Shown here: positions 49,940 to 57,757 of the stretch, in pieces | How the letters are laid out: the number at the start of each line of letters is the position of its first letter | How positions within the stretch are numbered: the first letter of the stretch is position 1 | Assembly (NCBI RefSeq): GCF_018283455.1 | Contig: NZ_JAAMTH010000001.1 | Location: 3,329,501-3,393,500 of the forward strand | DNA length: 64,000 nucleotides | Origin: Planococcus sp. MSAK28401 | GTDB taxonomy: Bacteria > Bacillota > Bacilli > Bacillales_A > Planococcaceae | Reading direction: 5' to 3' | Made by a program: the position numbers and the translations under genes | The notes under the pieces: model-generated | What the model saw: the letters and a program-made list of their open reading frames with translations, nothing else | What the model was told of the DNA's origin: nothing | The model's database searches: none

Positions 49940-50359
49940 TTATCGAACGACAATCTCCACGTCCACTGAATCTTTGATCGCTTTGGAATATGGGCAATAC
50001 GCATGGGCTTTGTCGACATACTCCTGTTTCTTGCCCTCTTCCAAGCCGTCGATATCCACTTCAAGGCGTACTGCGAGTTTCACGCCGCCGTCTGCTTTAT
50101 CGCCAAGCAAGGAAACCGTCGCTGTGACTTCGCTGTTCGTTACTTTCACTTTATCACGTTCCAACACGAAGTCCAATGCACTGTTGAAGCAAGAGCTATA
50201 GCCTGCCGCAAACAATTGCTCAGGGTTGGTTGCCGTATTCGGCTGGCCGCCAAGCGCGACTGGTTTTGCCACATCGAGGTTGAAAATATTATCCGGTGAA
50301 TAAACTGTGCCTTCGCGTCCGCCGCTGTTGATCATTGTCGTTTCAAATATTGGTTTCAT
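49940..50359 (-). CDS. ohr: organic hydroperoxide resistance protein Ohr
   Basis: This 139-residue OsmC-family protein has the two catalytic cysteines in YSSCFNSAL (C57) and AYCPYSKA (C122). It reduces fatty-acid hydroperoxides using lipoylated partners. It precedes ohrR in a two-gene unit. A palindrome 45 bp upstream is the probable OhrR operator. Confidence 0.95.
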   Translation of the reverse strand: MKPIFETTMINSGGREGTVYSPDNIFNLDVAKPVALGGQPNTATNPEQLFAAGYSSCFNSALDFVLERDKVKVTNSEVTATVSLLGDKADGGVKLAVRLEVDIDGLEEGKKQEYVDKAHAYCPYSKAIKDSVDVEIVVR

Positions 50360-50403
50360 TTTTATATCCCTCCAAGAATTATATCTTACACGATCTATAT
50401 TAA

Positions 50404-50425
50404 TTTAAATCGCATACGATGTAAA
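50404..50425 (-). promoter_or_regulatory. probable OhrR operator
   Basis: TTTAAATCG-CATA-CGATGTAAA is an inverted repeat with one mismatch in nine, 45 bp from the ohr start. Known OhrR sites are AT-rich dyads of similar size. The target is inferred from position. Confidence 0.55.
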
Positions 50426-50452
50426 ATGAAATGCTTTGGTTTTTGTCCAAAA

Positions 50453-50482
50453 GAAAAATCCCGGATGCAAGATCCGGGATTT
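50453..50482 (-). terminator. terminator hairpin, copy A
   Basis: AAATCCCGGAT pairs with ATCCGGGATTT around GCAAG. The 28-bp block from 50453 to 50480 is identical to the one at 50719-50746. On the minus strand it ends in TTTTTC. Confidence 0.8.
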
Positions 50483-50570
50483 CCCAGTGTGTTGAAGAAG
50501 GCCATTAATCCATTACGAAGTAGAATGGATTTTTTTCTACATTCAAAAATCAATGATCTTTCTAAGTATT

Positions 50571-50690
50571 TGGAGAAGCGTTCGCTCGACTCCAGTGGAT
50601 CAGCGAGACGACCGAGACCCCGCAAGGCGCGTAGCGACTGAGGAGGCTTGGGCGCGAGCCCACGGAAAGCGAGCGATAAGCTTCGGAAAA
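50571..50690. repeat. Bacillales-type GC-rich intergenic repeat
   Basis: The stretch contains GTTCGCTCGACTCCAGTGG, CCGAGACCCCGCAAGGCGCG, GAGGAGGCTTGGGCGCGAGC and CCACGGAAAGCGAGCG. These are the blocks of a very common structured intergenic repeat of Bacillus and Planococcaceae genomes. It lies between two identical terminator hairpins. No gene is present in 50483-50718. Confidence 0.7.
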
Positions 50691-50718
50691 TACGATTTCT
50701 TACCTTTCTCCACAAACT

Positions 50719-50746
50719 GAAAAATCCCGGATGCAAGATCCGGGAT
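50719..50746 (-). terminator. terminator hairpin, copy B
   Basis: It has the same 28 bp as copy A, ATCCCGGAT-CTTGC-ATCCGGGAT on the minus strand followed by TTTTTC. It lies 30 bp past the methyltransferase-like gene and is its terminator. Confidence 0.85.
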
Positions 50747-50776
50747 GTCCACTTCTTTATTCGCGATAGCTGAGCT

Positions 50777-51331
50777 TCAATAAATATAAGGAATCAAGCG
50801 CGCGCGGTGCCTCATCCATTCCTTGTATTCAGGGCCAAACTTTTCAACGAGCAAGGCTTCTTCGTGCTGCATGCGTTTATTGAGTGCAAAAGCGAGCAGC
50901 AAGCCGCCGGCAATCGCCGCAATAGGGCTCGTAAAGAATAGCGCCATGCCGATGCCGATCAAAAACAAGCCGGTATAAAGCGGGTGGCGCAGCTTACGGT
51001 AAGGGCCGCTGCTGACGATTGTATCACCTTCCCTAACCGTCACGTGGCGTGTAAATTGTGATTTCAAGTGAATGATCCCCCAAAATCGCAAAAAGACGCC
51101 GACAATAAGCAGCACGAGCCCAATCGGCCTGAGCACCGATGCCAGTTCAGTTTCTGCCAGTTCCTGGAGCCAAAAACCAACCGCGATGGTGGCAATCAGC
51201 GACAACAGAATCCCAAAGAACGTCCTTTTTTCGACCGGGTCGCCTTGCCCGGTCTCGCGATTTTTAAAAACGATGAATTCGACCAGCCAAATAACGCTCA
51301 CGGCGGTGAAAACCCAGTCCATCCAGCCCAT
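50777..51331 (-). CDS. isoprenylcysteine carboxyl methyltransferase-like membrane protein
   Basis: This 184-residue protein has about four to five membrane helices and the C-terminal ICMT/PEMT signature: GPYRKLRHPLYTGLFLIGIG (about 112-131), then NKRMQHEEALLVEKFG and YKEWMRHRARLIPYI. Members methylate lipids or prenylated groups with SAM. The bacterial substrate is unknown. ATG 51331 follows AAAGAGGTGG. Confidence 0.88.
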   Translation of the reverse strand: MGWMDWVFTAVSVIWLVEFIVFKNRETGQGDPVEKRTFFGILLSLIATIAVGFWLQELAETELASVLRPIGLVLLIVGVFLRFWGIIHLKSQFTRHVTVREGDTIVSSGPYRKLRHPLYTGLFLIGIGMALFFTSPIAAIAGGLLLAFALNKRMQHEEALLVEKFGPEYKEWMRHRARLIPYIY

Positions 51332-51408
51332 CACATCCACCTCTTTCTTCTCTTTAAAATACTATAGAAGTTGCCGCTCAAATACAATTTCCAACTTGTG
51401 GTGCATAG

Positions 51409-51442
51409 AAAAAAGCTGCCCCGGCGCATTGCCGGAACAGCT
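51409..51442 (-). terminator. terminator of the ba3 oxidase operon
   Basis: On the minus strand GAGCTGTTCCGGC pairs with GCCGGGGCAGCT around GCATT, with two mismatches, and is followed by six T. Confidence 0.8.
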
Positions 51443-51447
51443 CTTCA

Positions 51448-51534
51448 TTAGTCTTCGTCCGTCACCGACAACTCAACGAGCATCGCGGTAAAAACGATGA
51501 AAATGACCATTAATGCGATTACCATCGTGAACAT
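51448..51534 (-). CDS. 28-residue membrane peptide, putative oxidase subunit
   Basis: The frame MFTMVIALMVIFIVFTAMLV followed by ELSVTDED encodes a single hydrophobic helix with an acidic tail. TAGGAG lies 9 nt upstream of the ATG. It starts 12 bp after the stop of oxidase subunit I, inside the operon and before the terminator. Its size and position suggest a small accessory subunit like those known for other haem-copper oxidases. No family is recognised. Confidence 0.6.
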   Translation of the reverse strand: MFTMVIALMVIFIVFTAMLVELSVTDED

Positions 51535-51546
51535 TGTCCTCAACTC

Positions 51547-53199
51547 CTACCATGTAATAAATCCTTTCGAGCCAGGTGGTGCATGTTGGATCATGTGGGT
51601 CAGTGGAATAGCGTAAGCAATGATGATCAACGCGGCGGCAATGCCGATCCAAATCCACCAGTTCTCCAGCCATTTTGGCGTATTGGACATATCGCTTTCC
51701 GCCAGCGGAAATTCCACCATCTGTTCAGGCGTTTCCGCTTTTGGCGAAACGAACATGGTCATGATGACGATATACATCAAAATCATGGCGGACAGGAACA
51801 AAATCGTGCCGCCGATCGCCATCGTCACATGGTTCGAGATGATGCCGTCAAACCATTCCATCGCTGACGGATGGCCGTTATAGCCGCTGTAAGCTGTGCG
51901 GCGCGGTGCCCCCATCAGCCCCAATACATGCTGAGCAGTCGACATGAGCAGCATGCCGATCGACCAAGTGATAATCTGGACAAAGCCGAGGCGCTGCATG
52001 CGCTTCGTGAAACGGCGACCCGTCAAATACGGGATGAGCCAGAAGGTCAATCCCATAAACGTCATCGCAACAGGCGTCCCGACGGTAATATGGAAATGCC
52101 CGACAATCCATAAGGTATTGTGGACGACTTCATTCAATTGAAAACTGGCATTGATGATCCCGCCAGCACCCCCAGGAATGAAGAACGCCATGGCAATGAA
52201 AATCGACGTGAAACGGACATCTCGCCATGGCAGTTTCTTAAACCAGCCGAACAAACCAGTGCCCCCTTTTTTGCGTCCTGAAATTTCAAAGGTCGCAAAC
52301 ATCGAGAACGCCGTCATGAGTGACGGCACGATGACCATAAACGTTAAGACCACCTGCAGGAACTTCCAGAAGTTTGAGATGCCCGGCTCGGTCAATTGGT
52401 GGTGGAACCCGACCGGAATCGAGAACAGGATAAACAAGACAAACGCAAGACGCGCCAAGGAATCACTGAACACTTTCACGCCAAGCAGTTTCGGCACGAT
52501 CGTGTACCAAGCGATGTACGCGGGAAGCAGCCAGAAATACACAAGCGGATGGCCGAAATACCAGAACAGCGAACGGCTCAATTCCACATTGATCGTATCC
52601 GTCCAACCGAATGCCCACGGAATGTATTGGAACAACACAGTCGCAACAACACCAAGACAGGCGATGATCCATAACACGATGGTCGTTACCGTCATGAAGG
52701 CAAACAAGGGACTCAATTGCCCTTTATTGTTGCGGCGCCAGACCATGTAATGGCCGACCAAGGCAAAACTCGAGATCCATGTGCCGACAATGACCAAAGC
52801 CAGGCCGACGTAATAAAAGCCGTTCGCTTTCAGCGGTGCATAAAAGGTATAAAGCACCGAAGCTTCCCCAGCGATGATCAGCACTGTTGCCATGACCGTT
52901 CCGAGAAGCGTCACCCACAGGCCGATCCATGAAAACAAGCGGACTTTCGGGCCGAAGCTTCCAAGGCTTTTGCTCATGCCGGTGATAAAGAAGGCAAAAA
53001 TGAAAAAGGTCGTATAAATAAGTGCGAGTAAGACGCCGTGCGCAGTAAGGATTTGGTAATAATCTAACCAAGTCGGGAGCTGGAGGGCGTCGTTGCGGAT
53101 AAAGACCTGCAAGACGCCCATGAGCGTGCCGATCAAAAATGCAGTATAAGCGACACCTAAGTGCCATAAAGCGATTTTACGTTCTGGTTGGGCAATCAT
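51547..53199 (-). CDS. ba3-type cytochrome c oxidase subunit I
   Basis: This 550-residue protein has 12 to 13 membrane helices. FWYFGHPLVYFWLLPAYIAWY contains the CuB His-Tyr region, and WIVGHFHITVGTPVAM contains the haem His cluster. The lack of the A-type proton-channel residues and the pairing with a CoxIIa-like peptide place it in the ba3 (type B) family. It reduces oxygen with high affinity. ATG 53199 overlaps the end of subunit II, with GAGGTG upstream. Confidence 0.93.
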   Translation of the reverse strand: MIAQPERKIALWHLGVAYTAFLIGTLMGVLQVFIRNDALQLPTWLDYYQILTAHGVLLALIYTTFFIFAFFITGMSKSLGSFGPKVRLFSWIGLWVTLLGTVMATVLIIAGEASVLYTFYAPLKANGFYYVGLALVIVGTWISSFALVGHYMVWRRNNKGQLSPLFAFMTVTTIVLWIIACLGVVATVLFQYIPWAFGWTDTINVELSRSLFWYFGHPLVYFWLLPAYIAWYTIVPKLLGVKVFSDSLARLAFVLFILFSIPVGFHHQLTEPGISNFWKFLQVVLTFMVIVPSLMTAFSMFATFEISGRKKGGTGLFGWFKKLPWRDVRFTSIFIAMAFFIPGGAGGIINASFQLNEVVHNTLWIVGHFHITVGTPVAMTFMGLTFWLIPYLTGRRFTKRMQRLGFVQIITWSIGMLLMSTAQHVLGLMGAPRRTAYSGYNGHPSAMEWFDGIISNHVTMAIGGTILFLSAMILMYIVIMTMFVSPKAETPEQMVEFPLAESDMSNTPKWLENWWIWIGIAAALIIIAYAIPLTHMIQHAPPGSKGFITW

Positions 53200-53200
53200 G

Positions 53201-53668
53201 TCAGTACACCTCAATTTCCGTAGACATCATGTGATGCCCGGTGCCGCAGTATTCATTGCACAGAATCAAATACTTGCCCGGTTCTTCAAATGTGTAGGAT
53301 TTGGTCGTGATCCGTCCGGGAACGACCATCATATTGACTTTCGTGTTGTCGATCGTAAAGCTGTGCACCACGTCTGTGCTGGTGACTTTGAAAATGATTT
53401 CTTTGCCGGCCGGCACCCGCAAGTCCGGTGCGTTGTAGCCAAAAGCCAGTGCGACGATCGCCACTTGGTACGTATCTTCGTCCAATTGCGTGACGCCTGG
53501 GTTATCGAATGGGGCGGTTTCGTTCACCATCTCCGGGTCAATGGTGTCCATCCCCCCGGACGGCGTGTGGTTTTGTGAAAACGCACTGACCCCGACGACG
53601 CTCAAAAAGACAATGAGCGAAACGATGCCGAAACTGAGCCAAATCTTCTCGTATTTATGGAAATGCAT
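53201..53668 (-). CDS. ba3-type cytochrome c oxidase subunit II
   Basis: This 155-residue protein has one N-terminal membrane helix (about 8-28) and a cupredoxin domain. The CuA site is the His in TDVVHSFTI with CNEYCGTGHHMM (about 137-148). It accepts electrons from cytochrome c outside the membrane. Its length fits the short type-B subunit II. It lies between the 40-residue CoxIIa gene and subunit I. Confidence 0.93.
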   Translation of the reverse strand: MHFHKYEKIWLSFGIVSLIVFLSVVGVSAFSQNHTPSGGMDTIDPEMVNETAPFDNPGVTQLDEDTYQVAIVALAFGYNAPDLRVPAGKEIIFKVTSTDVVHSFTIDNTKVNMMVVPGRITTKSYTFEEPGKYLILCNEYCGTGHHMMSTEIEVY

Positions 53669-53686
53669 GATGAATCTCTCCTTTTT

Positions 53687-53809
53687 TTATCTCGCTACGT
53701 ACATCAAATACACGGCAACCCACATGGCAACGATGAAGATGCCGACGAAGAATACACTGACGAGTGTGCCCTTCAAATTCACATCATGATCCGATTGCTT
53801 TTTATCCAC
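53687..53809 (-). CDS. cytochrome c oxidase subunit IIa-like peptide
   Basis: This 40-residue frame starts at GTG after GAGGTGGAG and reads MDKKQSDHDVNLKGTLVSV, then one membrane helix (VFFVGIFIVAMWVAVYLMYV). Size, the charged N-terminus, the NLKGTL motif and its place ahead of subunit II match the CoxIIa (CbaD-like) subunit of ba3 oxidases. It is the first gene of the operon. Confidence 0.85.
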   Translation of the reverse strand: MDKKQSDHDVNLKGTLVSVFFVGIFIVAMWVAVYLMYVAR

Positions 53810-53844
53810 TTTCTCCACCTCTTCGCTCTTTTGCTATTTCCTTT

Positions 53845-53887
53845 AGCATAGGACCTAAGTTTCGGTTTAGCTGTGACATAAATCACA
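53845..53887 (-). promoter_or_regulatory. Fnr-dependent promoter of the ba3 oxidase operon
   Basis: TGTGA-CATAAA-TCACA (53872-53887) is a perfect Fnr/CRP-type dyad. On the minus strand a -10 TATGCT lies at 53850-53845, giving a start near 53838. The dyad centre is then at about -41.5, the class II activating position known for Bacillus Fnr. No good -35 is present, as expected for an activated promoter. Confidence 0.75.
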
Positions 53888-53933
53888 CCTGGCCGTATTT
53901 ATTTTCAGCTGTCCATATTTTCGCCAAAAAAAG

Positions 53934-53957
53934 AAAGCCTGCGGATGGATAGGCTTT
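53934..53957. terminator. short hairpin upstream of the oxidase promoter
   Basis: AAAGCCT and AGGCTTT form a 7-bp stem around a 10-nt loop, with an A-run to the left and TT to the right. It could end transcripts coming from either side. No adjacent gene requires it, since repeats lie to the right. Confidence 0.4.
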
Positions 53958-54034
53958 TGGAAGATACTATTTGTTGGAATGAATGGTGGAGATAGCCGGG
54001 GATAGCGTGTGGCGTTGTTCTCCTTTTCTATTTT

Positions 54035-54480
54035 TCTTCTTGGTAATATTCGCTGCCTTGCTTTGGGTTGGCCTTTGGCAATAAGCCAGGAAAATCACCT
54101 GTCTTACTGCGTCGGCTCACCCTAGGCGCCGGCAGCTGAGAGATTTTATTGTCTATAGATTGTTCAATCGTATCTACTTCTGTATTAGGTTGCCGGCTAG
54201 TGGGGGAATCGCTTCCCGGATCAGGGTGATTGAAGATAGTTAGGGTCTGCGAGTGGTGTTGTGGTCGTGTTCTATTGGTGCCTCGTGTTAGTATTCGCCG
54301 CCGGGCTTTGGGTTGGCCTCTTGCCATAAGCCAGGAAGAGCGCCTGTCTTACGGCATCGGCTCACCCCTTTACGCTCGGCGGCTTGGAGATCTCGTTGAT
54401 TCGGGTGCGTTTAATCAGATCTACTTCAATATGCAGTTGCCGGCTAATGTGGGAATCGCTTCCTGAGATGGCGCATCTGA
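54035..54480. repeat. second cluster of the long intergenic repeat, short forms
   Basis: Two diverged units carry CTTTGGGTTGGCC at 54060 and 54305 (about 245 bp apart). Each has AAGCCAGGAA, CCTGTCTTA, TCGGCTCACCC and a GTTGCCGGCTA element with a GGGAATCGCTTCC hairpin. Both are short forms without the 78-bp insert. They are more diverged than the 47-48 kb copies. No gene was found in 53958-54910. Confidence 0.8.
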
Positions 54481-54622
54481 AAAGCCGCTGATTGAGCAAG
54501 TTAAGGTTATAGGTTTGTTTGGTGGATAGAGACATGTGGCCCTCCATTCTTCTACCTGTTTGAAGCAAGCTATAGAATAATATGAATTTCTACGTTCCAT
54601 TTTAAAGGAACTGAAGAACCGA

Positions 54623-54775
54623 TCTTCCACTCTAAAGCTAGAGACGGAGTGGAAGGGGCCGACGCCTGAGGGACCGCGCGGGCTGGCGAGACAAATGAGC
54701 TGCGATCTTTGCAGCTCATTGGCTCAACACCCGCCCCTCGGCAAGCGTGCCCCTGCAACGTAGTCGAAAAGCGGA
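54623..54775. repeat. Planococcaceae-type intergenic repeat with hairpins
   Basis: It opens with the inverted repeat CTTCCACTC...GAGTGGAAG (54624-54655). It continues with GGGGCCGACGCCTGAGGGAC and CGCGCGGGCTGGCGAGAC, and ends with CGCCCCTCGGCAAGCGTGCC and CCTGCAACGTAGTCGAAA. These blocks belong to a common intergenic repeat of this family. In the centre is a perfect 10-bp hairpin, AATGAGCTGC-N7-GCAGCTCATT (54694-54720). Confidence 0.65.
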
Positions 54776-54880
54776 AGCTTTTCTTTTCAAAGTTCTTTTG
54801 TTTCAGTTTCATAACTCATCTTCAACCCATCTCTACAACACACTCTTAAGAAGTGAAAAATGAAATTACTAGAACACACA

Positions 54881-54906
54881 AAAAGCCTACCGTAACGGCA
54901 GGCTTT
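54881..54906 (-). terminator. terminator of fnr
   Basis: AAAGCCTACCG pairs with CGGCAGGCTTT around TAA with one mismatch. On the minus strand it ends in TTTTG. Confidence 0.8.
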
Positions 54907-54910
54907 AAGA

Positions 54911-55606
54911 TTAGTCGATTTTGCAGAGGTAGATTGGGCATTCTTCGCAATTGATGTCGAATTTCAGTTTGGGGATATTGTATAGGACGATTTTGCCGTC
55001 TTTCATGCCGACGGTTCCTTGTTTGCGCAAGTCGCTGAGCATCCGGTTGACCATTTCACGGCTCATGCCGCAGAAATTCGCCAACTCTTGGTTCGTCAGC
55101 AAAATATCGATTAGTAAGCCGCCTTCAGCTTCTACGCCGTAGCTATTGCCAAGGCGAATCAACGTCGAATATAAAGCCCCTTTTTTCCCGTGGAGCATCA
55201 AGTCGCGGAAACGGGTTTGCGTTTTCTGCTGGTCGATGCCCATCCATTTCATAAACGCCATCGCAAGCGAAGGGTCTTTTTCAAGCGATTGTTCCAGCTC
55301 TTCGACGGGAATTTTCAAACATACGGTCTTGGTCAGCGCACGGGCATCCAGCAAATACGTGGCGCCTTGTGCGAACACGGTAATTTCGCCGACCATCTGT
55401 CCAGTGCCGCAAATTTTCAATGCCAGCTCACGGCCGTCCGGTGTTACTTTTCCGATCTGCACTTTTCCGGAACGGAGAATGTAAAGGCCTTTCACCGCCT
55501 CCCCTTCACGGAAAAGATAATCGCCTTTTTGATATTCTTTGACTTGGTGGCTGATTGTCAATAGCTTCTCAAGCTCGGGCGTCAAGGTGCCGATTTCTGA
55601 TTCCAA
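54911..55606 (-). CDS. fnr: Fnr, oxygen-sensing CRP-family regulator
   Basis: This 231-residue protein has a cyclic-nucleotide-binding-like domain (about 18-125), a dimer helix, and a winged helix (LLTNQELANFCGMSREMVNRML). The C-terminal CEECPIYLC (C220, C223, C228) has the spacing of the iron-sulfur ligands of Bacillus Fnr, which differs from the N-terminal cluster of E. coli FNR. It should activate genes at TGTGA-N6-TCACA sites when oxygen is low. A perfect site lies about 1 kb away at the ba3 oxidase operon. Confidence 0.92.
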   Translation of the reverse strand: MESEIGTLTPELEKLLTISHQVKEYQKGDYLFREGEAVKGLYILRSGKVQIGKVTPDGRELALKICGTGQMVGEITVFAQGATYLLDARALTKTVCLKIPVEELEQSLEKDPSLAMAFMKWMGIDQQKTQTRFRDLMLHGKKGALYSTLIRLGNSYGVEAEGGLLIDILLTNQELANFCGMSREMVNRMLSDLRKQGTVGMKDGKIVLYNIPKLKFDINCEECPIYLCKID

Positions 55607-55778
55607 AGGGTTCTCGCTCCTTTCTGGTGCTCCTGCTTTTTTTCAAGCGTATCATATCTACCGTAAAATTTGGATGCGTTTTCACAATTACGTGGAAGCT
55701 TCGGGGAAATTTTCTGAAAAAAGAAGGAAGTCCTCGATGATGTATCGAAAGGTAGCAGTATAGAAGGAGGAATGAACA

Positions 55779-56243
55779 ATGACTTTGAAATATTCTCGAA
55801 TTATGGTGGCAGTGGATGGTTCGAAAGAAGCGGAATGGGCATTTAAGAAAGCCGCCGCCGCAGCTTCCCGAAATCACGCTGACCTCTATCTCGTGCATGT
55901 CATCGATAATCGCTCATTCGGCTCCATTGAAGCATACGACCGTACGATTGCAGACCGCACACTGAAAAGCGGGGAAGAATTGCTTGCCCGCTACAAGGAA
56001 GAAGCAACTTCACACGGTGCCACAAATGTCCATACGATGATTGAATACGGTTCACCGAAAACAGTCATTCCGAAGAAACTGGCGGATGAACTGAAAGTGG
56101 ACGTCATCGTTTGTGGTGCTACTGGTTTGAATGCTGCAGAACGCTTAATCATGGGAAGCGTCTCCGAACGCATCGTCCGCACAGCCAAATGTGATGTGCT
56201 CGTAGTCCGCCGAAACCAGGAAGACATCGACGCAGACGAATAA
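55779..56243 (+). CDS. universal stress protein (UspA family)
   Basis: This 154-residue protein has SRIMVAVDGSKEAEWAF at the N-terminus and the ATP-binding signature GATGLNAAERLIMGSVSERI (G-x2-G-x9-GS) near the C-terminus. It likely binds ATP as a dimer. AGAAGGAGG precedes the ATG. It is divergent from fnr, and the 170-bp gap between them shows no clear Fnr dyad. Confidence 0.94.
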   Translation: MTLKYSRIMVAVDGSKEAEWAFKKAAAAASRNHADLYLVHVIDNRSFGSIEAYDRTIADRTLKSGEELLARYKEEATSHGATNVHTMIEYGSPKTVIPKKLADELKVDVIVCGATGLNAAERLIMGSVSERIVRTAKCDVLVVRRNQEDIDADE

Positions 56244-56256
56244 CAGGAACTCAAAT

Positions 56257-56297
56257 AAGAAAAGCCTTTCCCGGTTAAAGCGGGAAAGGCTTTTCTT
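56257..56297. terminator. bidirectional terminator, usp / carboxypeptidase
   Basis: AAGAAAAGCCTTTCCCG and CGGGAAAGGCTTTTCTT form a perfect 17-bp stem around GTTAAAG. Confidence 0.9.
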
Positions 56298-56301
56298 CGT
56301 C

Positions 56302-57351
56302 TTATTCCGTTTCGCGGGTTTGTTGGAATGCCAGCGTATCCCAGAACGACGTGTCTTGTGTATCAATCGAACCGTCCGCAATGGCACGCACAGTCGATTC
56401 CAATGTCGTGATCGTTTGTTTGATCAAATAGCCGTTGCTCTTCTGGCCAAGGACATACGGCTCGTATTCGTGGTCGGACATACCGCGCATCTCAAAGAGC
56501 AATGTCGAAATGCCGTATTCAACTGCGATTCCATTGCGGCTGATTGTTTCAGCGTCGCCGCCGCGATATTTCCCGAGATGGCCCCATCCAGTGGAATCGA
56601 CAGCATCAAACACGACAGCGCCGAGCTTTTTCGACCCTTCTACGACATCCGGGTCCGCATTTGGTGTAGTTGGATAAAGGATTGAGCCCGAAACCAATTC
56701 GCCGTCGCGTTCGCTATTGACCCCTTGATGGTGCAAGTCGATCATATAATCAATGTCATATTTGCGCATGACATTATCATGCAACGCTTTTGTTTCAGGC
56801 TGTATTTTATCGACATGATCTCGGTTCAAATCCACCCCGACTGCGTTGTAGCGCGTTAAGTTGCGGTCACCTGACGCTACGTAATCGTCCAATGAGAAAT
56901 CAACGTCTCCCATGGCACCGTCTGCATTGAGCATGGGCACGACCAGGATATTGACGTTATCCGTAACGCCTTTCATTTTGCCGGTGCCCAGATGCTTGAT
57001 GAATTCAAGCGCTCCTTCTGTCGTCAGCTGTTCGTTGCCGTGCTGTTGCGTCAAGAATAGAATGGTCGGGTTTTCCGGGTTGCTCATGTATTTTGCCACG
57101 TACAAATCGCGCCCTTTAACGCTTTGCCCGATGACTTCAAGTTCCATCTGTGGTTGTTTGGCATCCTGCTTTTTCAAAAAGTCAGCCATTTCCGAGTAGG
57201 TGGTCAAAATGGACGTGTTGATTGTTTCATTGCCGCCATATCCAGGCCCGTTGCCGACTGCTTGCACTACGGTAGAATTCATCGGTACGGCACTCAAAGC
57301 AAGAGCCCCCGCCAACGATAAAGTTAATACCCCTTTTTTCAACGATTTCAT
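56302..57351 (-). CDS. secreted M14-family zinc carboxypeptidase
   Basis: This 349-residue precursor has a signal peptide with a probable cut after VVQA (about residue 31). Zinc ligands are seen in TQQHGNEQ (His and Glu, about 103-110) and DLHHQG. The catalytic Glu is in TLLFEMRGM, and the substrate Arg region is GVDLNRDH. It would trim C-terminal residues from peptides or cell-wall stems outside the cell. It is a single gene between two terminators. Confidence 0.92.
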   Translation of the reverse strand: MKSLKKGVLTLSLAGALALSAVPMNSTVVQAVGNGPGYGGNETINTSILTTYSEMADFLKKQDAKQPQMELEVIGQSVKGRDLYVAKYMSNPENPTILFLTQQHGNEQLTTEGALEFIKHLGTGKMKGVTDNVNILVVPMLNADGAMGDVDFSLDDYVASGDRNLTRYNAVGVDLNRDHVDKIQPETKALHDNVMRKYDIDYMIDLHHQGVNSERDGELVSGSILYPTTPNADPDVVEGSKKLGAVVFDAVDSTGWGHLGKYRGGDAETISRNGIAVEYGISTLLFEMRGMSDHEYEPYVLGQKSNGYLIKQTITTLESTVRAIADGSIDTQDTSFWDTLAFQQTRETE

Positions 57352-57757
57352 CGATCCATCACTCCTTTTTGTATGTTGCCATCCGACCCTTTCCTTTTTT
57401 CCGCCTTCTTCTCCTGCCGGAATTGTGAAAACGATTCCTTCGTAATGCGAAACAAACGCCTTCCGCTGCCCCCAGCCCTATCAGAAATAATAGAAAACAT
57501 GAATTATTCTGCAAAAACATTACTTTCTCCTTATAAAAATTACATTTGTTCTGCTTATGTGTCGCTTATGACAGTATAGACCTAGATTTGATAAGAAACT
57601 GTAATAATAAATAGGTTTATGCGGTGTTACAATGGGTCTGCCGGAATTTTTGACGGCTTTTTTTCATGGCCTCAGCTATGCTTTATTACATCAAAAAAGA
57701 ATTCTTAAATAGAAAAACAATAAATTAATTAAGGGAACGCGAAAGGAGCACAACACA
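57352..57757. other. divergent intergenic region with a possible cre site
   Basis: The region separates the carboxypeptidase (minus) from the M23 hydrolase (plus). TGAAAACGATTCCT (57426-57439) fits the cre consensus except at its first flank base, 75 bp from the carboxypeptidase start. A TTGATA near 57579 may belong to the M23 promoter, but no -10 at standard spacing is clear. No gene was seen. Confidence 0.35.

Noticed and set aside
52151-52750. 199-codon plus-strand frame
   Set aside because: It is antisense to oxidase subunit I, and its composition mirrors the membrane helices of that gene.
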